This document shows, piece after piece, positions 6,504 through 14,457 of a stretch of 15,928 nt of DNA (its first letter is position 1; every line of letters begins with the position of its first letter). This DNA comes from Chloroflexota bacterium (GTDB taxonomy: Bacteria; Chloroflexota; Dehalococcoidia; Lucifugimonadales; JADFKI01), in assembly GCA_024648655.1 (NCBI GenBank), contig JAGGDZ010000291.1, forward strand, positions 1 to 15,928. The letters run 5' to 3'. The translations under genes were made by a program, and so were the position numbers. The notes beneath the pieces were generated by a model, which worked only from the letters and a program-made list of their open reading frames with translations, ran no database searches and was not told where the DNA came from.

Positions 6504-7343
6504 CTAGAAGACATCCATTGCGCCGCGCACGGTGAGGAAGATACCCACCATTAAGAGTACAAGTCCCATTGCCAGAATCAGGTTGACGAGCCGCACGCGA
6601 CCCGTGAGTTTTGCCCCGTAGTAGCTGCCAATCATGGCGGCTGCTCCCATCATGACCAGCAGAACGTAATCAACCTCGCCTTCAAGAACGTGTCCGACCC
6701 ATCCGAAAGCGCCTATCAGCATGCCGATGAAGAGGTTCGTACCGGCGGCGATGCGCGGATCAACGCGCAAGATGCGAATCAGGGCAGGTAGTCGTATGCT
6801 GCCCAGAATCAGCCCGACGGCGCCGCCGAGAAGCCCTACACCCAGTCCGATTCCGGCCTCAGCGGACATACGGCCGGGGGTGAACATGCCGGTGGAACCC
6901 GACAACTCACCGCCGAACAGATTGGTATCAGTCCCTTCTTCTCCGCTGCGCTCGCGAGCCATTATCAGGAACTCGACGCCCTGCCAGAAAACGAGAAGTC
7001 CCGCAAGCAGTATCAGCAACCCTTTTGGCGCATCGTCGCTGAGGAAGCCCCCCAGGAATGCGCCTACAAAGGCGGGCACGCCCATGACAAGCACAATACG
7101 CATGTTGACGCGCCCCTCACGCAGATGGCGAATTGCTCCGGTAAGCGAAGCCAGTCCGCTGACGAGGATGTTGGTTCCGCCTGCGATTGGGGCGGGCATT
7201 CCCAACAGGAGCATGGCGGGTAGGCGGATCGTGCCGAGTGCGAGACCGACGAAGCCGCCGAGAATCCCTACAAGGAATGACACGACTGTCAGCAGCATTG
7301 CCTCCCACAGCTGAATACCGGAAGCAAACTCGAACTCACTCAC
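6504..7343 (-). CDS. TauE/SafE (TSUP) family membrane permease
   Basis: This 279-aa protein is very hydrophobic with about eight membrane spans and an internal duplication typical of the TSUP family. GGFVGLALGTIRLPAMLLLG in the first half matches GGAVGLILGSIRLPALIRIL in the second, and GGTNILVSGLASLTGAIRHL matches AGTNLFIGMLIGAFGWVGHV. Characterised members export sulfite, sulfoacetate or other organosulfur or organic anions; no substrate can be named here. The GTG start at 7343 has a GAGG SD at 8 bases. It lies 55 bases downstream of the DUF4129 gene on the same strand, so it may be the distal gene of the moxR operon or have its own promoter in that gap. Confidence 0.88.
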   Translation of the reverse strand: MSEFEFASGIQLWEAMLLTVVSFLVGILGGFVGLALGTIRLPAMLLLGMPAPIAGGTNILVSGLASLTGAIRHLREGRVNMRIVLVMGVPAFVGAFLGGFLSDDAPKGLLILLAGLLVFWQGVEFLIMARERSGEEGTDTNLFGGELSGSTGMFTPGRMSAEAGIGLGVGLLGGAVGLILGSIRLPALIRILRVDPRIAAGTNLFIGMLIGAFGWVGHVLEGEVDYVLLVMMGAAAMIGSYYGAKLTGRVRLVNLILAMGLVLLMVGIFLTVRGAMDVF

Positions 7344-7398
7344 TGTTTATACCTCTACCAAGTGATGTCGTATAATCGTCGAGATTGATGATTCTATG

Positions 7399-8814
7399 TC
7401 ATCCCGCCTTCGATTTTGCCACACGTTCCAGTTCTTCGCGCATTTCTTCTATCTGTTCGCGTGGTGCGGGATGATGCCCATAGCAGGCGCGAGTGAAAGC
7501 CCTAGTCGCCGCGCGGACGAGTCCTTGCGGTAGTATTCGTTCCAATGTCGTCTGAAATTCCGTTGGGGTTTCGCTGGATTTCCTCGGATTGCCGCGCTCT
7601 TCGGCAAGTATCAGCATGCCGAAGTAGATACGGAAGACGTCCGCGATGTTCGGATCGTCGGAAGGGACGTGAAGCGTGCGGTTCACCCTACGCCTTCGCA
7701 AACGGGACGGCAGCATGTTGAACAGAAGATTAGCGAAGTCATAGGCAACGTCGGCGTCTTCAATGAGAGATTCACGATGTCCGGCCACTGCCTCGCGCCT
7801 ACTTTTTACTCGGCGTTTGAATGCAAGTGCCATCAACAGAAGCGCCCCGATGATAATCGCCGCGACGATAGACCATTGAAGGATTTGGAGCAGCAGCATC
7901 GCGGCAGGCTCAGCCTCTCCGTCTCTGGCGAAGCCCTCCAATGCGCCTACTGCTTGCGGTGGCGCAAATTGCCTATCCGGCTGAGGTTCGCCTCCGAGCC
8001 GTAGCAGTAACGCGAAAATGCCACGCGTAATGAAGTCGATGATGTAAGCCAGTGGGAATATGATGACATAGAAGACTACGGTGGCGAGCAGTTGGAGTAC
8101 CCATAACATCGGCGCCGCGATGACGTCGAGCACATCCCGCTGAAGCAGGCTGAACAGCAAGCCTAGCACGACCAGCCCACCGACCAGTCCTCCTATGACT
8201 CGCGTCCAGGCTCGCGTTCCGTTGGATTCCTGAGAAGTTGGCGCCATGTGCGCGACTATCAAACCCGCGACGCCGGATGCAAAGAAGACGAACATCATGG
8301 GAAATACATTGAGGTCCGACGGATGCGCGATGTCGATAACCGCAGCGATCGCGAGTATCAGGACGCCGATTCTGAAGCTCGTGCTTAGGCTCTCGCCGGG
8401 AATGTCCGAAGCCCCGATGTGTCCTCCACGCCACCAGAGGGCGGTGCCGCCGAGACTGCCGTACAACGCTGTGAGGATGAAGCTTTCCGAAGCCTGCCCG
8501 GAGGTCATCGTGCCTATCCAGCCTAGATTGAGTGAGCCTATCTCCAGCGATACCTGCGAGGCTACCATCAGATAGACCACTATCACTCCGGCAAGCATCT
8601 GCAAGCCGTATGCCATCAAAGGAGGCATAACTATCATCGATAGCGTACGCGCCCAGATGAGCGAAATGGACATCACCGCAAGGACGGCGATCCACGAAAT
8701 GGGGCTGCTCATCGCGCCAAAAGGGAAGCTCAAGATCCCCAATAGCGCGACCAGCCACGCGCTTTCAGACAGGAGCAGCGCGCCCGTAACCAGCCTTTCG
8801 CGTATTGCGCTCAA
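7399..8814 (-). CDS. Multi-spanning membrane protein with C-terminal DUF4129 domain
   Basis: This 471-aa protein has about seven or eight hydrophobic segments spread over residues 11-272 and one more near 305-332. A basic stretch follows (KRRVKSRR), then a soluble tail with the DUF4129 pattern (ADVFRIYFGMLILAEERG, then TPTEFQTTL, about 391-465). DUF4129 is commonly fused to a transglutaminase core (TgpA-type) or sits beside one. I see no Cys-His-Asp transglutaminase region here, so this copy has only the membrane and DUF4129 parts. The TTG start overlaps the DUF58 stop as TTGA, with an excellent AAGGAG SD 7 bases upstream, so it is translationally coupled. It probably acts with the MoxR ATPase and DUF58 protein at the membrane. 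Confidence 0.85.
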   Translation of the reverse strand: MSAIRERLVTGALLLSESAWLVALLGILSFPFGAMSSPISWIAVLAVMSISLIWARTLSMIVMPPLMAYGLQMLAGVIVVYLMVASQVSLEIGSLNLGWIGTMTSGQASESFILTALYGSLGGTALWWRGGHIGASDIPGESLSTSFRIGVLILAIAAVIDIAHPSDLNVFPMMFVFFASGVAGLIVAHMAPTSQESNGTRAWTRVIGGLVGGLVVLGLLFSLLQRDVLDVIAAPMLWVLQLLATVVFYVIIFPLAYIIDFITRGIFALLLRLGGEPQPDRQFAPPQAVGALEGFARDGEAEPAAMLLLQILQWSIVAAIIIGALLLMALAFKRRVKSRREAVAGHRESLIEDADVAYDFANLLFNMLPSRLRRRRVNRTLHVPSDDPNIADVFRIYFGMLILAEERGNPRKSSETPTEFQTTLERILPQGLVRAATRAFTRACYGHHPAPREQIEEMREELERVAKSKAG

Positions 8815-10082
8815 CGCACATCTCCTTCTGAGTTCATGGCGGCAAAGCGCTGTGCATGTCTTTGGCCGGCGAACTCAAGACCTTCGAAAGCATCGCCGAT
8901 TTCATGCAGTAGGACAGCTTCCGGCATCGGCGGACATGGCTTGTCGCCAACATATACAACGACCAGTTTGTAACCATGAGCGCGCATGTTGTCGAGTATC
9001 TGCGGCAACTCATCGGCAACGAGAGAAAGCACGACCACAATGGTTGCGCCCAAGGGAAAGCTGCGCCATTGATTTCCCAGCTGACCCGCAATCGAACCCA
9101 TAGGGAGCGGGCGAATGGAAGCGAGAGCTTCAAGGATTATCGTCAACTGGTCTGGGGACTGGCTTGGCGCAATCTTCATTGGTCTGTCGGCGAGAACGGG
9201 CGTGCCGTTCGAGAACAGCCCGAGGCTGTATTGGCGTTCGGAAGCATACACTGCGAGCGATGCCGCAGCTGTGATTATGCGTTCCAGATGGATTGCGGAG
9301 TATCCTTCCCAAGTGTGCTCCATAGTGTCCACCGCGACGGCGAGAATGACCGCTATGGATGAACTAGGCTCGAATGTACGAACCTGAAGTTCCTGCATCC
9401 GGGCGGTCGCCTTCCAGTCAACCGTTTTCAGAGGGTCTCCCATCTGGTAGTCTCGCAGACCCATGGGCCTGGAAATGTCCTCAAAGATGCGTATGCCGCC
9501 GCGTGTCTCTCCTAGAGGCCGCGCAGACGGCATGCCGATTTCAGGGAGGGAGACGATCCGCGGATAGACCAGCACATAGTCTCTGTCCCTGGCGATTTTC
9601 TCGCTGCTGAAGAAACCGAATAGGTCTCCGCTGCGGAGATTAGAAGGACCGATGCGAAAGAAGCCCCGACGACTGCATTGGAACTCGTAAGTCCAGTGTA
9701 TGCGCTCATACCAGGACATCGAGGTAGAATGCAGCAGAGTCTTCCCATCCGGATTGGGACTGCCCACTACGTTGGCGCCTGCCAGCTCCATGGAAGCCGG
9801 CACCTCGTCCTCGACTCTTACGCGACCAAGCGGAAGCGGCTTGCGATTCGTGAGAGTGATGGAAAGTGTTGTTTTCTCGCCGATGAACACGCGCCGCTGC
9901 GAGAATTTACGCTCGTAAGTTACATTCTCCAGCGATACTCTGTTCCAAAGCCTTGCCAGGCCCACAACGAGAAGTCCCATCACGCTGAATCCGATGAGCA
10001 ATCCCTCGCCGGTAAAGATGCCAATGACGATAAGCACGACGAAGACGAGAACCCAAAGCTCCTGCCACATCTGGCTCAGCAT
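8811..10082 (-). CDS. DUF58 domain protein, partner of MoxR
   Basis: With the ATG at 10082 the protein is 423 aa. The frame is open much further upstream, but that part lies inside moxR and is hydrophilic and Arg-rich, whereas from this ATG the N-terminus is two membrane spans (about 8-45). The chosen ATG also has a GAGAGG SD located in the last codons of moxR. The DUF58 signature is plain at 191-238: GETRGGIRIFED, then GLRDYQMGDPLKTVDWKATAR and RTFEP. DUF58 proteins are von Willebrand A-like, membrane-anchored and nearly always encoded beside MoxR ATPases. Their precise role is unsettled; assembly or quality control of a membrane complex is the usual inference. It starts 4 bases after the moxR stop and overlaps the DUF4129 start. 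Confidence 0.9.
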   Translation of the reverse strand: MLSQMWQELWVLVFVVLIVIGIFTGEGLLIGFSVMGLLVVGLARLWNRVSLENVTYERKFSQRRVFIGEKTTLSITLTNRKPLPLGRVRVEDEVPASMELAGANVVGSPNPDGKTLLHSTSMSWYERIHWTYEFQCSRRGFFRIGPSNLRSGDLFGFFSSEKIARDRDYVLVYPRIVSLPEIGMPSARPLGETRGGIRIFEDISRPMGLRDYQMGDPLKTVDWKATARMQELQVRTFEPSSSIAVILAVAVDTMEHTWEGYSAIHLERIITAAASLAVYASERQYSLGLFSNGTPVLADRPMKIAPSQSPDQLTIILEALASIRPLPMGSIAGQLGNQWRSFPLGATIVVVLSLVADELPQILDNMRAHGYKLVVVYVGDKPCPPMPEAVLLHEIGDAFEGLEFAGQRHAQRFAAMNSEGDVR

Positions 10083-10086
10083 CGCA

Positions 10087-11046
10087 CTACCTCTCGATGG
10101 GCACGGGTACTTCGGCGAGAATATCACGCACAATTTGGGCCGCAGTGCGTCCTCGCAGGCGCGCGTTGGAGGCGACAATGAGCCTGTGAGCGAGCACAGG
10201 AATGGCGAGCGCCTTGACGTCGTCCGGCGTAACGAAGTCGCGGCCGTACAGCGCGGCGCGCGCTTGAGACGCCTTATACAGCGCAAGTCCCGCGCGCGGA
10301 CTCGCGCCGAGAGTTAACGACTGGTGCCGCCGAGACGCTTGAGTAATGTCAACGATGTACATTCGTACAGTATCGTCTATCATTACCTGACTCGCTAACC
10401 GCTGCATATCCGAAAGCTCCGCGGCGTCCGTGACCGCGTCGATTTTCGGCGGATCCGAGTCGCGCTCGAATCTTAATAGTATGTCCGACTCCTCTTCAGG
10501 TGTGGGGTATCCCAGCCTCAGACGAAGCATGAACCGATCGAGCTGGGCCTCCGGTAATGGGAAGGTTCCTTCCATTTCGATTGGATTTTGAGTTGCCATT
10601 ACGAGGAAAGGTGCAGGCAACGGTCGCGTCTCCCCATCAACTGTCGCCTGCCGTTCCTGCATAGCTTCGAGCAAGGACGACTGTGTGCGGGGAGTGGCGC
10701 GATTTATCTCGTCCGCCAAGAGCATCTGGCTGAATATAGGCCCTTCGCGGAATTGGAAATCTCCGGAGCGCTGATTGTAAAAGTTTACGCCAAGAACATC
10801 GGTCGGCATCAGGTCGGGCGTGAACTGTATGCGTTTGAATGTGCATTTCAAAGACTGCGCCAGCGCTTTCGCCAGAGTCGTTTTCCCAATGCCCGGCGCA
10901 TCCTCGACTAATATATGCCCGCGGCAGAGCAGGGCAATTATGGCGAGATCAATGGCTTCGTCTTTTCCCACTATGACGCGCTGCACGTTCTCTCGAATGC
11001 GCTCAGCCATCTGCTGAATGTTTTCGACTGCGATTGCGTTGGTCAA
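10087..11046 (-). CDS. MoxR family AAA+ ATPase
   Basis: This 319-aa AAA+ ATPase has Walker A DAPGIGKT (49-56), Walker B LLADEINR (109-116), sensor-1 in ATQNP (N154) and the MoxR hallmark region EGTFPLPEAQLDRF (159-172). MoxR proteins act as chaperone-like ATPases that insert cofactors or activate partner complexes, often with VWA/DUF58 proteins. The start is TTG at 11046 with a GAGGGA SD about 6 bases upstream; an internal ATG at M13 would shorten the N-terminus. It heads a leftward operon with DUF58, DUF4129 and possibly the TSUP permease. I could not find a strong promoter in the 244 bases to its right. Confidence 0.93.
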   Translation of the reverse strand: MTNAIAVENIQQMAERIRENVQRVIVGKDEAIDLAIIALLCRGHILVEDAPGIGKTTLAKALAQSLKCTFKRIQFTPDLMPTDVLGVNFYNQRSGDFQFREGPIFSQMLLADEINRATPRTQSSLLEAMQERQATVDGETRPLPAPFLVMATQNPIEMEGTFPLPEAQLDRFMLRLRLGYPTPEEESDILLRFERDSDPPKIDAVTDAAELSDMQRLASQVMIDDTVRMYIVDITQASRRHQSLTLGASPRAGLALYKASQARAALYGRDFVTPDDVKALAIPVLAHRLIVASNARLRGRTAAQIVRDILAEVPVPIER

Positions 11047-11193
11047 GTGAGTCCCTCACATGCTTTTGCGCTGCCCGATTCTCTTCACGTGTTGATGGTG
11101 GCGGAAGAATCATCGGATGCGGGCTTGGCTAAGTATAATGTACGAATTGCCGATAGACTAGCCGCCTTGATTGTAATTACTGGTTTAAGCCCT

Positions 11194-11224
11194 TGCGATG
11201 CGCTATATTTAGAAGAGCGTCGCA
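11194..11224 (+). other. Imperfect hairpin upstream of tRNA-Gln
   Basis: TGCGATGC (11194-11201) pairs with GCGTCGCA (11217-11224), including one T-G pair. One mismatch and two further pairs close a 9-base AT-rich loop. There is no T-run after it. It lies in the 244-base gap between moxR and tRNA-Gln, which otherwise shows only a lone TATAAT (11134-11139) without a good -35. Function is unknown. Confidence 0.2.
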
Positions 11225-11290
11225 TCTTCGATACTTGAATGTTCTCAGTGTGCAGACAACCAATTGGCATAGTCGAGCCGCGTTCTTCAA

Positions 11291-11361
11291 TGCCCGGTGG
11301 TGTAGTGGTAGCACAAAGGACTTTGGATCCTTTGACCGAGGTTCGAATCCTCGCCGGGCAG
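11291..11361 (+). tRNA. tRNA-Gln (anticodon TTG)
   Basis: A full cloverleaf can be folded: 7-bp acceptor TGCCCGG/CCGGGCA; D arm GTG/CAC; anticodon stem AAGGA/TCCTT around loop CTTTGGA with anticodon TTG; 4-base variable loop; T stem CGAGG/CCTCG with loop TTCGAAT; discriminator G at 11361. The next bases are CTT, so CCA is not encoded and must be added. The U1-A72 pair and G73 fit glutamine identity. No convincing promoter is visible directly upstream. Confidence 0.93.
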
Positions 11362-11474
11362 CTTCCCACTTTCGATTCTATAAGTTAGCGCGGGTCGCGG
11401 CGTTCCTACTAGCCGGTTCTCTGCCGTTTCCGGCACAGGGGGAACTCAAGAAGCGCCCAGGGGATTAGGAGAAG

Positions 11475-11551
11475 TGGCAGGAGCGGCAGGATTCGAACCC
11501 GCGACACTCGGTTTTGGAGACCGATGCTCTACCAAGCTGAGCTACGCTCCT
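11475..11551 (-). tRNA. tRNA-Trp (anticodon CCA), 3' CCA encoded
   Basis: The fold is standard: acceptor AGGAGCG/CGCTCCT, D stem GCTC/GAGC, anticodon stem TCGGT/ACCGA around loop CTCCAAA (anticodon CCA), variable loop GTGTC, T stem GCGGG/CCTGC with one G-T pair and loop TTCGAAT, discriminator G. The following bases on the - strand are CCA (11477-11475), so the tail is encoded, unlike the neighbouring tRNA-Gln. It faces tRNA-Gln, 113 bases apart. The secE-nusG genes often found near tRNA-Trp are not in this window. Confidence 0.95.
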
Positions 11552-11567
11552 GCGCCGAACAACTACA

Positions 11568-11596
11568 ATTTTAGCGGCTCTACATCGTCCGGTCAA
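11568..11596 (-). promoter_or_regulatory. Strong sigma-70 promoter of tRNA-Trp
   Basis: On the - strand TTGACC (11596-11591), a 17-base spacer and TAAAAT (11573-11568) lie so that transcription begins about 10 bases before the mature tRNA 5' end at 11551. Both hexamers match 5 of 6 consensus bases. Confidence 0.7.
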
Positions 11597-11747
11597 ACAT
11601 TCACACATACCGGAGAGCGCATTCTGCTGCATAAGAAGCACCTGAGCCGAAAGCGAAGTGACATCCGGATAAGTATGCTCCTGCGGAAGTCTCACTGTTC
11701 TGGATGCCGAGTGTGATGATGCCTGTCGGTGAAATCCACGGGTTCCG

Positions 11748-12863
11748 TTACTCCAGAGTCGCTACCCGGTGAGCGTTAATCCACTCCCAGTCGAGTGAAT
11801 GTCCTAACCCGGGAGCGGTTGGTGCCTCGAGCATGCCTCGCTCATTTAACCTGATGTCTTCTACCAGGCCGAACCGGTGCGCCTCTGTTGGCAGCCAGTA
11901 TTCATAGTAGGCGCAGTTTTGCACCGAGCAGATTACATGCAGGTTGGCGATGTTCAGCAGCGAGTTACCTGCCGTTCCAATTTCGCAATTTATTCCAAAT
12001 CCTTCTGCCATCGAACACAGCTTTTTCAGTCCGGTTATGCCGAGTTTCCGCGCAGTGCCGCGAACGAGCCGTAAGGTGTTCAGGCGTATGTAATGATAGC
12101 CGGTCTGGAACTGGTTTTCAGGCTTATCGCTCATGCAAATCGGTGTTATCAGCCGCCTGCTAAGTTCTGCGATGTTGTCATATTCATGCGCCGGTATGGG
12201 GTCCTCGAACCAGTAAAAGCCCAGGTCATCCGCGGCGCTTCCTACATCCAGCGCCTTGCGGAAGTCGTAACCGTTGTTGGGGTCGAGCATCAACTCTCTT
12301 TCATCGCCTGCGATGTCTCTTACTCCGGCCATCATCTCGAAGACGTCGGGGGTAGGCAGCACGCCTGGGTGAATCTTGTAAGCGCGGAAGCCTGCGTCGA
12401 AAATCTGCCGTGCTTCTTCAAAGTAGCCTTCCGGAGATTCGTGGCGAGGCGGGTATGTGGCATAGACCGCCGTCTCGTCTCGATTTGCGCCCAGCAGCTT
12501 GTACACCGGCACACCGGCCGCCTTACCGGCGATGTCCCAGAGGGCGACATCCACGGGCGCCCAAGCGTTCATGTTCAGCCCTCGACGTCCGCTCAGGATC
12601 GGCAGGCGGTTCCACAGCCGCTCGCGCTCGAACGCATCGCGCCCAACAATTTCAGGTTTCAATACGTTGAGGATTGGGCCGAACTGTCCATGCCCGCCGC
12701 CTCTGAAGTCTCCGACAAAGCAGTTGCCCTCTATTCCCTCGTCTGTCAGGATTCGGAGCACGCCCTGTTCCACGTCGCCGAAGAACCTGCCCAGATCCGA
12801 GTCCAGACCCGTGTCGGGCAGCGTGCGGCGAACTACTTCTATTTTCATATCGGTGATTTTCAT
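11748..12863 (-). CDS. Enolase-superfamily protein, mandelate racemase/muconate lactonizing-like
   Basis: This 371-aa protein has the two-domain enolase-superfamily layout: an N-terminal capping domain (about 1-125) and a (beta/alpha)7-beta barrel. Visible active-site residues are K163-x-H165 on the second strand (AYKIHPG), and metal ligands D194 (LMLDPNNG), E220 (WFEDPI) and probably D246 (CMSDKPE). These enzymes abstract the alpha proton of a carboxylate substrate with Mg2+ bound, often dehydrating sugar acids. The His-Asp dyad usual in the mandelate racemase subgroup is not evident: the segment around 267-296 (TARKLGIT, then FGINCEIGTAG) has neither residue where expected. Substrate cannot be assigned. 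It follows the MFS carrier by 69 bases on the same strand, fitting transport then catabolism. ATG 12863 is used; M6 is an alternative. Confidence 0.88.
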   Translation of the reverse strand: MKITDMKIEVVRRTLPDTGLDSDLGRFFGDVEQGVLRILTDEGIEGNCFVGDFRGGGHGQFGPILNVLKPEIVGRDAFERERLWNRLPILSGRRGLNMNAWAPVDVALWDIAGKAAGVPVYKLLGANRDETAVYATYPPRHESPEGYFEEARQIFDAGFRAYKIHPGVLPTPDVFEMMAGVRDIAGDERELMLDPNNGYDFRKALDVGSAADDLGFYWFEDPIPAHEYDNIAELSRRLITPICMSDKPENQFQTGYHYIRLNTLRLVRGTARKLGITGLKKLCSMAEGFGINCEIGTAGNSLLNIANLHVICSVQNCAYYEYWLPTEAHRFGLVEDIRLNERGMLEAPTAPGLGHSLDWEWINAHRVATLE

Positions 12864-12932
12864 CAGTCTTGCCCCGCTGGAGGTCTATATTTCCGCCGAA
12901 TGCGCGCCAATTGTAGCAGATTGGAAGTCGGT

Positions 12933-14198
12933 CTATGCGTCCTCTTGAGGCGGACGCGGCTGGCGAGCCAGAAGAATGGCGAACGCGCCAATGAACCCCA
13001 TAATGGTGAATGTGGCGAATGGAATGAAGTAGCTTTGGGTGCGGTCGTGCATGAACCCGGCGAACAGTGGCGCGAATATCATCGCTATATTTGACGGCAC
13101 CATATTCATCCCAAGTATGGACCCGAAATTCTTCCTGCCGAAGAAGTCGCCGACTATCGCGGTCAGCAACGGCACGCGTCCACCGAAGCCCGCTCCCCAC
13201 AGCACCGCAAACACCATTGCCATCGAAAGGCTATCGGTAACGGTCAGGATACTCATTGCAAGCGCCTGCATAAACATGCACACGAAGAGCACTAACGTCT
13301 TCGATGTGCGGTCGGCGACGTAACCGGCAACGAATCCGCTGATGAACGCAACGAAAGTGTACAGCGTTACGACAAAATTCGCCGTGATTAGGGAGATGCC
13401 CGAATCCGTGAGCTTGGGCACCAGATGCACCGACAGCGTTACGATGGACACTACTGAAGTAAGGCGCGCCACTGCAATCACCCAAAACGATAAAGTCTTT
13501 AGCGCCTGCCGTGGGCTTAATTCGCCCTCGTCGCCGGAGTCGGGCTGCGTGGAAACTGAGGAAGGCATGCCTATGCGCCTGATAGGTTCCCCGTCGGGCC
13601 GAGATCCAACGTCTTCGGGGCGGTTGCGAACGAAGTGCGAAGCGGGAAGGGCTACAAGTATCAAGACTACGCCAATGGCAAGTGATGTCAGACGGAAGTC
13701 GTGGTTCTCTATTCCCCAGGCAAGGATTGGCACCAGGAATCCGCCGAGCTGAATGCCTGACACGGCAACGGACATGGCGAGTGCGCGACGCCTGACGAAC
13801 CAGTTGTTTATCAGGGTTACAAAAGCAATCCAGCCACCTATGCCGGAACCGAGGGAGATCGCCAGATATGCCAAGTAGAAATGCCAGACCGTCTGAATTT
13901 GCGAGTAAAATATGAAGCCCGCCCCCATCACTAGATAGCCGATTATGACCATCCTGCGGGTGCCGAGCCGATCGACCAGCAAGCCTTCTACAGGACCCAG
14001 CAGCGCACCCTCAACACGCGATAGCGCAAACGCCCCCGACAGCGTCGTTCGATTCCAGCCGAAGGTGCGCTCCAGCGCAACGAAGAATGTGCCGACACCC
14101 TGAAACACAGTGGTTGACATCAGCATCAGCATGAAGCTGGAAATGCCTACTAGATACCAACCAAAGAAGATGTTGCGTGGGCGGCGGAAATTGAGCAT
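12933..14198 (-). CDS. MFS transporter, monocarboxylate/oxalate-formate antiporter-like
   Basis: A major facilitator of about twelve spans in two halves. The loop motif A is visible in both halves (EGLLVDRLGTRR; AGYVADRTSKT), and a central hydrophilic loop (RNRPEDVGSRPDG to about GEL) separates them. The N-terminus (RRPRNIFFGWYLVGIS) and the overall look match the oxalate/formate antiporter and monocarboxylate branch. ATG 14198 (421 aa) is preferred because it starts right before the conserved FGWY; the frame is open to a TTG at 14237 (434 aa). Neither has a clear SD. It lies upstream of the enolase-type gene on the same strand and probably imports its carboxylate substrate. Confidence 0.87.
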   Translation of the reverse strand: MLNFRRPRNIFFGWYLVGISSFMLMLMSTTVFQGVGTFFVALERTFGWNRTTLSGAFALSRVEGALLGPVEGLLVDRLGTRRMVIIGYLVMGAGFIFYSQIQTVWHFYLAYLAISLGSGIGGWIAFVTLINNWFVRRRALAMSVAVSGIQLGGFLVPILAWGIENHDFRLTSLAIGVVLILVALPASHFVRNRPEDVGSRPDGEPIRRIGMPSSVSTQPDSGDEGELSPRQALKTLSFWVIAVARLTSVVSIVTLSVHLVPKLTDSGISLITANFVVTLYTFVAFISGFVAGYVADRTSKTLVLFVCMFMQALAMSILTVTDSLSMAMVFAVLWGAGFGGRVPLLTAIVGDFFGRKNFGSILGMNMVPSNIAMIFAPLFAGFMHDRTQSYFIPFATFTIMGFIGAFAILLARQPRPPQEDA

Positions 14199-14280
14199 AT
14201 TTGATGGCGCGAGTGTTGGTGCGCAGAAACGCGCCAAAGAATTGCACGGTTGGTGTTGGGTTGGGCGCGGATTGCGTACT

Positions 14281-14301
14281 TATAATACCATTATTATTGG
14301 T
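14281..14301 (+). promoter_or_regulatory. TATAAT with an adjoining operator-like dyad
   Basis: A perfect TATAAT (14281-14286; best -35 is TTGGGT at 14256-14261, 19-base spacing) is followed at once by ACCATTATTATTGGT (14287-14301). That is a 15-bp dyad with six of seven pairs matching. A repressor bound there would cover the transcription start and lies midway between the divergent transporter and reductase genes. Confidence 0.35.
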
Positions 14302-14331
14302 GCTATTCGCCCGCCAAACTCGCGCAACCAT

Positions 14332-14350
14332 CCCAGAATTGGGGTTTTTT
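14332..14350 (+). terminator. Weak hairpin followed by T6 in the reductase leader
   Basis: CCCA pairs with TGGG around GAAT (14332-14343) and T6 follows at 14345-14350. The stem is only 4-5 bp. If the upstream TATAAT at 14281 is used, this could act as an attenuator; otherwise it may be chance. Confidence 0.2.
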
Positions 14351-14396
14351 CGCTTATGTTTGATCTGGATATAGACAGGAAATATGCCCCTTGTCT

Positions 14397-14425
14397 TTGA
14401 CAGTTCCCATACATTCGGCTAGCCT
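14397..14425 (+). promoter_or_regulatory. Candidate proximal promoter of the aldo/keto reductase
   Basis: Perfect TTGACA at 14397-14402, 17-base spacer, weak -10 TAGCCT at 14420-14425. Two palindromic GCTAGC hexamers (14418-14423 and 14438-14443) lie exactly 20 bp apart over the -10 and the expected start, as an operator might. Confidence 0.35.
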
Positions 14426-14457
14426 TGTGGCGATTTCGCTAGCTAAGGGGGTGTTTT

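Noticed and set aside
10083..10286. N-terminal extension of the DUF58 frame to 10286
   Set aside because: The extension overlaps the end of moxR, is Arg-rich, and precedes a membrane segment; ATG 10082 has an SD and a natural N-terminus.
11421..11436. TGCCG-TTTC-CGGCA hairpin between the tRNAs (GAAA loop on the - strand) as a terminator
   Set aside because: The stem is only 5 bp and no T-run follows on either strand.
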